Shown here one piece after another: positions 46,880-54,134 of a stretch of 64,000 nt of DNA (the stretch's first letter is position 1; every line of letters starts with the position of its first letter). The position numbers and the translations under genes were made by a program. The notes below the pieces were generated by a model. It made no database searches. It saw nothing but the letters and a program-made list of their open reading frames with translations, and was not told the origin of the DNA. Source of the DNA: Pseudemcibacter aquimaris (lineage in GTDB: Bacteria > Pseudomonadota > Alphaproteobacteria > Sphingomonadales > Emcibacteraceae); NCBI RefSeq assembly GCF_028869115.1, contig NZ_CP079800.1, positions 1,240,001-1,304,000 of the forward strand, given 5' to 3'.

Positions 46880-47585
46880 AAAACCAAAGCTCAGTAAAAC
46901 AGGTAAAGTAAGACGCCTTGACCCGCGCGGCATTGTCCGCGGTGAAAAAGAGCGTGTAAAAACCGCAAGATACAGAAAATCCGGTTCAACAAGATGGCTT
47001 CACCGTCAATTAAATGACCCATATGTGGCTGCAGCCAAGCGTGACGGATACCGAAGCCGTGCGGCATATAAATTAATCGAACTGGATGAACGTTTTAAAT
47101 TTTTACATGGTGTTCATACGGTGGTGGATCTGGGTGCTGCGCCCGGTGGTTGGACGCAGGTCGCGCGTCAACAATGCGCCGGTGATGTTACAATCATTGG
47201 TATTGATTTGCTTGAGGTTGACCCAATCCCATGCGCTACATTTTTACAGATGGATTTTACCACTGATGAGGCCGAAGCCGAACTGCTTGATTTAATCGAT
47301 AACCCTATTGATTTGGTGATGTCCGATATGGCCGCGGCAACCACGGGGCATCAAAACACCGACTATATCCGCACACAGGGCCTTGTCGAAATCGCATTTG
47401 ATTTCGCGAAAAAAGTGCTCGCGAAAAATGGCACATTCGTCGCCAAGGTTTTCCGCGGTGGCGCAGATAATGATTTACTCGAAGAAATCAAAAAACACTT
47501 CAAAACCGTCCGCCACTTTAAGCCACCAGCCAGCCGGAGCGAGAGTAAAGAGACTTATCTGGTCGCTCAAGGGTTTAAGGGGTAG
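46872..47585 (+). CDS. rlmE: 23S rRNA (uridine-2552-2'-O)-methyltransferase
   Basis: This 237-residue FtsJ/RrmJ enzyme methylates U2552 in the ribosomal A site. The SAM motif is VVDLGAAPGGWTQVA; YRSRAAYKLIELDERF, VMSDMAAATTGHQNTD and GTFVAKVFRGG carry the K-D-K-E catalytic set. The first 40 residues are Lys/Arg-rich, longer than in E. coli. Its ATG lies inside the end of the ppx-like gene, so it is probably translated by coupling. A palindromic repeat follows. Confidence 0.95.
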   Translation: MIKKPKLSKTGKVRRLDPRGIVRGEKERVKTARYRKSGSTRWLHRQLNDPYVAAAKRDGYRSRAAYKLIELDERFKFLHGVHTVVDLGAAPGGWTQVARQQCAGDVTIIGIDLLEVDPIPCATFLQMDFTTDEAEAELLDLIDNPIDLVMSDMAAATTGHQNTDYIRTQGLVEIAFDFAKKVLAKNGTFVAKVFRGGADNDLLEEIKKHFKTVRHFKPPASRSESKETYLVAQGFKG

Positions 47586-47601
47586 GTGTGTTTTTTATCT
47601 C

Positions 47602-47687
47602 GTCATACTCGGACTTGTTCCGAGTATCTTATTGGTTGCATCAATAAATACCATTAAGGAGATTCTCGGAACAAGTCCGAGAATGAC
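47602..47687. repeat. Dispersed palindromic repeat, copy D
   Basis: The left arm GTCATaCTCGGA...TCCGAGtATCT and the right arm, on the other strand, GTCATtCTCGGA...TCCGAGaATCT, differ by a pair of compensating substitutions that preserve each hairpin. It lies between rlmE and the convergent MASE3-like kinase. Confidence 0.85.
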
Positions 47688-47711
47688 ATTTCAGGGAGTG
47701 GTGTTAAAATT

Positions 47712-49268
47712 TCAGCCTTTCGGCACCGTAAGTGTAAAGGTCGTGCCATTGCCGGGTGTGCTGCTTACAGTAATGGTGCCGCCGTGTAGTTCAACGAGTT
47801 TCTTTGTGATAGCAAGGCCCAGTCCAATGCCGCCGATGTAACGTGTTGATGTGCTGTCAACTTGTGTGAACCAGTTGAAAATGTGCCCTTTGGCATCAAG
47901 GTCAATACCGCATCCGGTATCAGATATGGATATTTCAATAAACGGTCCGACCTCTTTTGTGCTGATGTCGATAATGCCTTGTTCTGTAAATTTAATGGCA
48001 TTGCTTAAGAGTTTATCAAAAATTTCCAACAATTTTTCTTCGTCGGCGTAAACGTCGCTGTCAACAAAATTGCTGGTTAGGGTTAAACCCTTGTCATTTA
48101 ATTTATATGAATGATGTCTGATTGCGTTTTGTGCCACTTGTTTTAAACTGATATTGCTGGGCGATATGGTCATCATGCCCGCTTCTAATCTTGAGAAATC
48201 AAGTAGGTCTCCAATTAATGTCAAAAGTCGCTTGCCAGAATTATCCATTTTACCGACATATTTTTTAAGTTCTGAAAAACAATTTTCCACAAGTCTGGAA
48301 ATGTAATCCATATCACCGGATTTTTGTTCTAATGCCTCAAGTAATTTTTTTGTTGAGGGTAGGCGTTCCGGATGAGCAAGAATTGGCGAATAACCGAGTA
48401 TTATTGTTAACGGAGTTCTTAATTCGTGGCTCATCATGTTCAGAAATTCTGATTTCGTACGGTTTGCGAGTTCTGCTTGCCTATAAATCCTGTTTAAATC
48501 GAATAACAATGCCACTAATATCACAAGATAACTTGCCATTTTTAAAAGGTGGGAAATCGATGAGATTGCATCAAAAGTTTCCGCTGAAAACGGGATATAA
48601 AAACATTGGACAGCAAAATTAATAATCAATGAAATGGCCAGGCAAAATTCAATGGTGTTATTGTCCCATTCGTGTCTGTATAAAAATCCGAATAACGCCC
48701 CACCAAAAAGAAAAGCGGGTATTAATTCAAGTGGCCGTGCAAAACCAAGTAGGCTGTATAATTCCGGCACAATTGGCGTATATGCAAAGAATAAAAATAC
48801 TAAAACGGTCGAAAAAATAGCAATCGTTAAATATAATTTTTCCTTTAAGGGTGTGTCCTTATATGATTTGTTTAAAAGAAAAATCATGCTGATGAATAGT
48901 GTGATGGATAAATACATCCGCGGTGCAAGCCAGCTCCAGGGAAAGCGGAAAATAATGCTATCCGGTGCGGATTGGGTTAGCGCGAAATGGGCAATAAGTC
49001 CGTGAAATGCATCAAGAAATGCGGTGCCGATAAAACCGGCACCAATGAAAAAGATCAAATTTTCTTTTCTGGAATAATATCTGACCATCGCCATAAGCCC
49101 GACGAATAATGCAAGAAGTGTCGATATAACTTCGACAAGTGAATGTGATGTTAAGCTGCCCTTCCATTGAAGGGAAGGTGTGATGATCGCCCCAATCAAT
49201 AAAAGTATAAATACGGAAAATAATATTATTGCCCGTTCATTGGTTTTTTTATTGTTTTCATTTTCCAA
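47712..49268 (-). CDS. Sensor histidine kinase with MASE3-like membrane domain
   Basis: The 518 residues start with about eight hydrophobic helices (residues 13-255); FFIGAGFIGTAFLDAFHGLIAHF resembles the MASE3 motif with its Asp and His. A short coiled linker leads to HisKA with the phospho-acceptor His281 in MMSHELRTPLTIILGYS, then HATPase_c with KLLSNAIKFT, ISDTGCGIDLD and IGGIGLGLAITKK. MASE3 ligands are unknown. The protein ends with HATPase_c and no receiver. No response regulator is adjacent. Confidence 0.9.
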   Translation of the reverse strand: MENENNKKTNERAIILFSVFILLLIGAIITPSLQWKGSLTSHSLVEVISTLLALFVGLMAMVRYYSRKENLIFFIGAGFIGTAFLDAFHGLIAHFALTQSAPDSIIFRFPWSWLAPRMYLSITLFISMIFLLNKSYKDTPLKEKLYLTIAIFSTVLVFLFFAYTPIVPELYSLLGFARPLELIPAFLFGGALFGFLYRHEWDNNTIEFCLAISLIINFAVQCFYIPFSAETFDAISSISHLLKMASYLVILVALLFDLNRIYRQAELANRTKSEFLNMMSHELRTPLTIILGYSPILAHPERLPSTKKLLEALEQKSGDMDYISRLVENCFSELKKYVGKMDNSGKRLLTLIGDLLDFSRLEAGMMTISPSNISLKQVAQNAIRHHSYKLNDKGLTLTSNFVDSDVYADEEKLLEIFDKLLSNAIKFTEQGIIDISTKEVGPFIEISISDTGCGIDLDAKGHIFNWFTQVDSTSTRYIGGIGLGLAITKKLVELHGGTITVSSTPGNGTTFTLTVPKG

Positions 49269-49320
49269 TTGGTGTTCTCACCCTTTCAATGTTTTAAATA
49301 TATATTTAAAATACATGATA

Positions 49321-49420
49321 GTAAATAAATAAAGGCCCGGAATTACTTAAATAGTAACCCGGGCCGTAAGTTTGTATGTCTGTTAGGGGGAACGAGGGGG
49401 GAGGAAATCAGACATACTAT
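49321..49420 (-). ncRNA. Possible sRNA: anti-Shine-Dalgarno hairpin plus terminator (cuckoo/CcsR-like)
   Basis: On the minus strand a 9-bp stem, GTATGTCTG/CAGACATAC (49417-49409 with 49382-49374), closes a 26-base loop containing TTTCCTCCCCCC and CGTTCCCCC. This CCTCC core is complementary to a Shine-Dalgarno sequence. Immediately after comes a strong terminator (49365-49334: GGCCCGG paired with CCGGGCC and AGTAA with TTACT) and a T-rich tail to 49321. The order of small basic ORF, anti-SD loop hairpin and terminator matches the described layout of alphaproteobacterial CcsR/cuckoo RNAs. Expression is not shown by sequence alone. Confidence 0.5.
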
Positions 49421-49426
49421 GGAATT

Positions 49427-49549
49427 TTAGAATGAAAAATTATAGCGTTTTGGCGTCTCGATCGAATATGAAACTCTGCCCATTCTTCTGGAACGTCTTC
49501 TTGATCTTTGACGACGATTGATGCTTTTTCTTTTCAGTAACACCATCAT
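49427..49549 (-). CDS. Small Arg-rich ORF upstream of the sRNA-like hairpin
   Basis: This 40-residue ORF is too short for most gene callers. The first of two adjacent ATG codons, at 49549, has AAAGG six nt upstream. The product is extremely basic, with INRRQRSRRRSRRMGR in the middle and a C-terminal ETPKRYNFSF. A longer version from an ATG at 49585 (52 residues) lacks a ribosome site. It does not show the DUF1127 signature of the proteins encoded with known CcsR RNAs. It overlaps the broken end of the LysR gene on the other strand. No clear promoter was found. It may be a leader ORF of the sRNA or spurious. Confidence 0.45.
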   Translation of the reverse strand: MMVLLKRKSINRRQRSRRRSRRMGRVSYSIETPKRYNFSF

Positions 49550-50279
49550 TGCTGCCTTTGTACGACGCTTAATTTTGCATGACATCGATCATCTGTGTGA
49601 TACGGCGAAACTTGCCAGTAAATCTCTTGGTGGGATCATCCACCTTGGTGTTCCGCCATCATTTGGACCGTATTTATTACCGTTTATTATTCCAAGGCTG
49701 CATAAGGACTTCCCGGATTTAAAATTACATATTACCGAAGCTCCACCAAGGGAACTTGAAATCGGCCTTGATCAGGGGAAATATGATTTACTGTTATCAT
49801 CGACACCAGCATTGATGGCAGAACTGAATTGCATGACCTTGATAGAAGAGCCGCTGATGGTTGGGCTTTCCCCGGAAAATAAACTTGCTGAAAAAGATAC
49901 GCTGGTGGGTGAGGATTTATCAGGGCAAAAGGTCATGACCCTCGGTGTTGGTCATCAGCTTTATGAGCAGGCGCAATCGATTTCAACACAGTATGGTTGC
50001 CAGATCATGAGCGAATATGAAGGTACCAGCTTAGACGCGTTAAAACATATGGTGGTGATGAATATGGGGATCAGTTTTTTTCCGGCTCTTTATGCCATAT
50101 CCGATATTGAAAAGGATGATGATATTATCGCGCTACCATTTAAAGGGGGAACGATCAAAAGATCGCTTGGGCTAATCTGGCGACGGACCAGCCCAAGAAT
50201 TAAAGATTTCCATGTCATCGCCGACATTATTAAATCCGCCGTTAAAGAACGATTTGATGATGTGGTGATAGTTAAATGA
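49518..50279 (+). pseudogene. 5'-truncated LysR-type regulator (OxyR-like effector domain only)
   Basis: The frame opens at a TTG at 49518, with an in-frame TGA at 49509 upstream. The residues from RLILHDIDHLCDTAKLASKSLGG onward match an OxyR-like LysR protein from its linker helix to the C-terminus (GVPPSFGPYLLPFIIPRLHKDFPDLKLHITEAP, then MGISFFPALYAISD). The roughly 70-residue winged-helix DNA-binding domain is missing; I find no HTH in any frame of the 200 nt upstream. There is no ribosome site. It is probably a decayed regulator, whose 5' end was replaced by the small-ORF/sRNA unit. The convergent MFS gene may have been its target. Confidence 0.75.
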
Positions 50280-50287
50280 ATTATGGG

Positions 50288-51487
50288 TTACTCGGCAACG
50301 GCAACATTCAAATGTTTTCTGATGTTTAGCCCGACAAACAGGTAAATCAGAAACGCACCCATTGCCATTGAGCCACAAACTACAAACATCATGTGATATC
50401 CCATGCCAAATTCAAGCATACTGGCGGCCACATTGGGGCCAAGGAATTGACCAAAACCAATAACAGCAGGGACGAGTGCTGCGAGCATGCCGCTGCGGTC
50501 CATGTGAGCGATCATCGCCGCCTGATAAATATCAATGAATGTCCATAAGGTCATGAAGGCAAAAAGACTTATAACCAGTGTCGTTTCACTAATGCCCGCA
50601 TAAAGCATAATTGCGCTTGCAGCCATAGCGAGCAGGCCAAAATATAATGGTTTAAATAGGCCGTATCTATTGGCGAAATGCGCCAGCACGCAGCCGATAA
50701 TGGCAAATATCGATGACCAAGTCAGAACAGGTGTGATGAATGATTGTGCAAGCCCGTCACTAAGGGCCGCCAGTTCGATGTAGGTGTAATAACCACCGAT
50801 ATTAATGTAATAAAGACATATTGCCGATAAACACATAACGGGCAATATTTTCGGTACTTTCCAGTTCACTGCTTTTTCTGTTGCCATTTCCAGGTCATTA
50901 AGTTCTTTTTCATTAAGCGGGTGCTTGGGAATAAAAAGCACCAACCCCGCTATTAAGACACCCAGAATGATGAAGACAATATAAATCCCATTCATAGATA
51001 ATTGCGGCAAAAAATGAAGCGCTGCCGCGGTGGAAAATGCAAACCCAAACAGTTCAAGGTTAAAGGCAAAAACCGGGTTTGTAGCGCCACTTAACGTCGC
51101 TGCCGCAACTCCGCAGAAAAGCCCGCTGGCGATACCGGAAAACAGACGCAATATTAATATTTCCTGATAAGTGCCAAGCACCATACATAAAATATTGGCC
51201 CCCAGATAAAGTACAAGTGCGCTGTAAATAATATGCCATCTATTGATGCGGCTCACAAAAAAGGCGCTGAGTACAGCGCCAATTGCTAGTCCACCCATGT
51301 CTGCGCCCCAAATGCGGCCGACCTCGACTTCACTAAAGCCTGCCTTGGCCACAAGAGCCGTACTTAAAACGGGCACACTGACCGTCACATTATACCCGAT
51401 CAGTGCGATTGCGACCGCTGCGAGCAAACAGCTCCAGCGATCAAACGGATTACTTTTGGCTGCCCCTGCATCCACATTATTTGACAT
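50288..51487 (-). CDS. Major facilitator superfamily transporter
   Basis: The 399 residues hold about twelve membrane helices in two halves. The first half has VEVGRIWGADMGGLAIGAVLSAFFVSRINRWHI, a relative of the MFS loop 2-3 motif, and ANILCMVLGTYQEILILRLFSGIASGLFCG in TM4. The substrate is unknown. It ends 9 nt from the truncated LysR gene, which converges on it. A TGTGATCACA palindrome lies 25 nt upstream of its start, in the gap to COX15. Confidence 0.9.
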   Translation of the reverse strand: MSNNVDAGAAKSNPFDRWSCLLAAVAIALIGYNVTVSVPVLSTALVAKAGFSEVEVGRIWGADMGGLAIGAVLSAFFVSRINRWHIIYSALVLYLGANILCMVLGTYQEILILRLFSGIASGLFCGVAAATLSGATNPVFAFNLELFGFAFSTAAALHFLPQLSMNGIYIVFIILGVLIAGLVLFIPKHPLNEKELNDLEMATEKAVNWKVPKILPVMCLSAICLYYINIGGYYTYIELAALSDGLAQSFITPVLTWSSIFAIIGCVLAHFANRYGLFKPLYFGLLAMAASAIMLYAGISETTLVISLFAFMTLWTFIDIYQAAMIAHMDRSGMLAALVPAVIGFGQFLGPNVAASMLEFGMGYHMMFVVCGSMAMGAFLIYLFVGLNIRKHLNVAVAE

Positions 51488-51508
51488 ATTTCTGAACCCT
51501 ATATTTTA

Positions 51509-51522
51509 TTTTGTGATCACAT
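51509..51522. promoter_or_regulatory. TGTGATCACA palindrome between MFS gene and COX15
   Basis: TTTTGTGATCACAT at 51509-51522 shares the first 13 bases of the 16-bp palindrome at 34508-34523. It is 22 nt upstream of the MFS ATG and about 140 nt upstream of COX15, so the MFS gene is the more likely target. Confidence 0.4.
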
Positions 51523-51663
51523 TATAGCGATAATTACAGTTTGACCAGATAAAAAAGTGTGCGGGTGTCAAGCAAGAGTATGGAATATCGCGAAATTATT
51601 TCAATTACTGGCTTTTTTTCTTAATACAAATGATCTATAAAATTTGCCATTAAGCCTAGAAAA

Positions 51664-52710
51664 ATGAGTTTAGCCGTGAATAGTTACATTAAAGCCAAAG
51701 ATAGAAATAACCGCCATATTGCCATGTGGCTTTTTGTGGTGTGTGCCTTTGTATTTGCCATGATTGTGGTTGGCGGGATTACGCGGTTAACTGAATCCGG
51801 GCTTAGTATGGTGAACTGGAAACCGATTAGCGGTATTATTCCACCGTTAAATGAGGCCGAATGGATGGCTGAATTTGATGCTTATAAAGAATATCCAGAA
51901 TATCAAAAAGTCAATATGGGCATGACCCTTGATGAATTTAAGAATATTTTCTTCTGGGAATATTCGCATCGTGTACTTGGTCGTTTGATTGGTATCGTAT
52001 TCGCGGTGCCGTTTTTCTTTTTTCTTTGGCGTAAGAAAGTCAAACGCGCGCTAAAGCCGCATTTATGGACATTACTTGTACTTGGTGGGTGTCAGGGAGT
52101 GCTGGGCTGGTACATGGTGATGAGCGGGCTTGTTGACCGACCGGATGTATCGCATTACCGTTTAACCGCCCACTTGGGTCTTGCGGTTATAATTTATATT
52201 TATGCATTCTGGATCGCGATGAAGCTTATTATGCCGGTGCGTGAACATGTTCCAAATAAACCTGTGGGGTTAGCGACAACATATGTTGTTCTGATATTTA
52301 TTCAAATTCTGTTGGGGGGTATGGTTGCCGGAACCAATGCAGGGCTTGTCAGTGATACTTGGCCGTTGATGTTCGGGCAATTGATCCCGGATGGCTTATT
52401 TGCCAATGGATCGGTTCTTGCAAATATGCTTGATAATCCACTTACCATTCATTTTGAACATCGCACCTTTGCATACATCGTATCAATTGTTGCTTTGGGT
52501 TTATGGTGGGAACTTAAATCCGATGGCAGACGAAGTGTCCGTTTTGCAGCGAACCTTGTCGTGCTGACGGTACTTGGCCAATTTGCACTTGGTGTTTTAA
52601 CCATTATGAATATGGTTGCCATTCCAATTGCGGCTGCGCATCAGGGCGGTGCGATCGTTACTTTATCGGCGTCTCTTTATCTTCTGAACCGTATCAAAGC
52701 CGAAATTTAA
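51664..52710 (+). CDS. ctaA: Heme A synthase, COX15/CtaA type
   Basis: This 348-residue inner-membrane enzyme oxidises heme O to heme A for aa3-type cytochrome oxidases. About eight helices are seen. GGITRLTESGLSMVNWKPISGIIPPLNEAEW is the conserved region; heme-binding His are in FFWEYSHRVLGRL, AHLGLAV, FEHRTFAY and AAHQGGAIV. The long type-2 (COX15) form with the periplasmic loop is the alphaproteobacterial and mitochondrial version. Its proximity to rplM-rpsI is common in this class. The first ATG at 51664 is used; a ribosome site is weak. Confidence 0.95.
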   Translation: MSLAVNSYIKAKDRNNRHIAMWLFVVCAFVFAMIVVGGITRLTESGLSMVNWKPISGIIPPLNEAEWMAEFDAYKEYPEYQKVNMGMTLDEFKNIFFWEYSHRVLGRLIGIVFAVPFFFFLWRKKVKRALKPHLWTLLVLGGCQGVLGWYMVMSGLVDRPDVSHYRLTAHLGLAVIIYIYAFWIAMKLIMPVREHVPNKPVGLATTYVVLIFIQILLGGMVAGTNAGLVSDTWPLMFGQLIPDGLFANGSVLANMLDNPLTIHFEHRTFAYIVSIVALGLWWELKSDGRRSVRFAANLVVLTVLGQFALGVLTIMNMVAIPIAAAHQGGAIVTLSASLYLLNRIKAEI

Positions 52711-52781
52711 GTGCATCATTCATAAAATTGCCTTAATATCAGATCAGTATTTATAAATATTGATTAGAGAAGGGACATGCC

Positions 52782-53270
52782 ATGAATAAATTTCTATCAG
52801 CAACAGCGATATTGATTGCAATGAATTTGATACCTGTAAACGCGACTGCGCAAGAAAGTGACCCAATTGACGATATTTTTAAACGTGTAGAAGAAGTCCG
52901 TCAGGATATTGAACGCGCACGTCGTGGCCGCGAAGAAGATTGGAACCGTGACCGCGAAGAAGACGAACGTGACTGGAACCGCCGCTGGGAAGAGGATGAG
53001 CGTGATTTTCGCCGTGAACAGGAAGAACGTCGTCGTGAATTAGAAGAACGTGAAAGAGAGTGGCGCGAAAAACGTGAAGAAAGCCGCCGTGAATGGGGCA
53101 TGGAACAAGCAGAAAAAGAACGCAAGTGGCACGAGAAAGAAATAAAGCAAGCGGAAAAAGACCGTGAAAAACTTGAAAAAGAAATGGCACGTGCGGAAAG
53201 AATGCGTAACAATCCAGGACGTGGGAATAAGAAAAATAAGCCCGGGCGTGGCAACAAACCTAATGATTAG
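52782..53270 (+). CDS. Secreted highly charged single-helix protein, copy 1
   Basis: The 162-residue protein has a signal peptide (to about residue 24, NATAQ) and then a stretch of about 100 residues almost entirely Arg, Glu, Lys, Asp and Trp, with units such as EEDERDWNRRWEEDERDF and EREWREKREESRREW. Such i/i+4 Arg-Glu patterning is typical of single alpha helices (ER/K) rather than coiled coils, as heptad hydrophobics are few. The C-terminus is Gly/Lys/Asn-rich (NPGRGNKKNKPGRG). Function is unknown. Regular Trp spacing is notable. A shorter relative follows. Confidence 0.75.
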   Translation: MNKFLSATAILIAMNLIPVNATAQESDPIDDIFKRVEEVRQDIERARRGREEDWNRDREEDERDWNRRWEEDERDFRREQEERRRELEEREREWREKREESRREWGMEQAEKERKWHEKEIKQAEKDREKLEKEMARAERMRNNPGRGNKKNKPGRGNKPND

Positions 53271-53356
53271 TTGCTAAAATAAAGTAATTGTTACTTTCAA
53301 TTATTTAGATATTCGTTAGTATTCCCTTACAAAATATAATTCTGGGGAGAATACTT

Positions 53357-53722
53357 ATGAAATTTTTTAAAACGATTATTATATTATTTGCGTCTGTTTT
53401 TTTTGTTTCCAATGCTTCATTGGCACAAGATAATGCTGATGTTGTTAACGAAGCCTTTGCAAAAGTTGAAGAAGTGCGAGCAGAGGTCGAACGTGCACGC
53501 GCGGATCGGTTAAATGAGTGGACCCAAAAGCGAGAATCTGAGCGCGAGAAATGGGAAGAAAAACGCTCGAAAGCTGAGGAAAAATGGCTTGAAAAAGAAC
53601 AAAAGCGTGCGGAACGTGAAGATGCAAAAATTGCTAAAGAGTTAGCGAAAGCGGAAGAAATCAAAAAAAATCCGACAAAAGCAAAGAAAAAGAAGAACCG
53701 CACTGGCAGTAGACCATTTTAA
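53357..53722 (+). CDS. Secreted highly charged single-helix protein, copy 2
   Basis: The 121-residue protein has a signal peptide (to about residue 23, SLAQ), then ADVVNEAFAKVEEVRAEVERAR, matching IDDIFKRVEEVRQDIERARR in copy 1, and a charged helix (WTQKRESEREKWEEKRSKAEEKW). It ends KKNPTKAKKKKNRTGSRPF, also like copy 1. The pair is a tandem duplication. It may be a periplasmic spacer, a binding helix or a charge buffer; none is shown. The cutA remnant follows within 4 nt. Confidence 0.75.
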   Translation: MKFFKTIIILFASVFFVSNASLAQDNADVVNEAFAKVEEVRAEVERARADRLNEWTQKRESEREKWEEKRSKAEEKWLEKEQKRAEREDAKIAKELAKAEEIKKNPTKAKKKKNRTGSRPF

Positions 53723-53725
53723 CCG

Positions 53726-54043
53726 ATGACAGAATATTGCACTATTTATGTGACTTGCAGAGATAAGGCTGAGGCTAAAAATATCTGTAAGTCACTTTTA
53801 TCAGAAAAACTTGTTGCGTGTGGCAATATAATTGATGGTGCAACGTCCATTTATTAATGGCAGGGCGCGCTTTGTGAAGACAATGAAGCGCTGTTGTTTT
53901 TAAAAACAATTGCTTCAAAAAGTGATGCCGTTACCCAAAAAATAAAATCCATTCATAGTTATGATGTCCCATGTATTGTGATGTGGAATATTGTGGATGG
54001 AAACCAGGATTATTTAAACTGGATTGATAGGCAAATTACTTAA
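53726..54043 (+). pseudogene. cutA: CutA divalent-ion tolerance protein gene with internal stop
   Basis: The 105-codon frame reads as a CutA1 protein: YCTIYVTCRDKAEAKNICKSLL, then LVACGNIIDGATSIY, then WQGALCEDNEALLFLKT, SYDVPCIVMWNIVDGNQDYLNWI. Codon 44, between SIY and WQG where the family has a residue such as Arg, Lys, Glu or Trp, is TAA (53855-53857). No frameshift is present and the rest of the frame is intact. It is either a recent nonsense mutation or a sequencing error. CutA trimers bind copper and are widespread. Confidence 0.8.
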
Positions 54044-54134
54044 CTATTTATACCTTTCTATGTTTAATGTTTTTTTTATTATTTGCTGCTAAGTTCTTCG
54101 AGTAGATAAGGGAAGTGATCCACTCGGTTGGTAA

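Noticed and set aside
52879-53257. Arg/Ser/Phe-rich open frames on the minus strand opposite the charged-helix gene
   Set aside because: They mirror the repetitive Glu/Arg codons of the plus-strand gene and have no start signals or domain.
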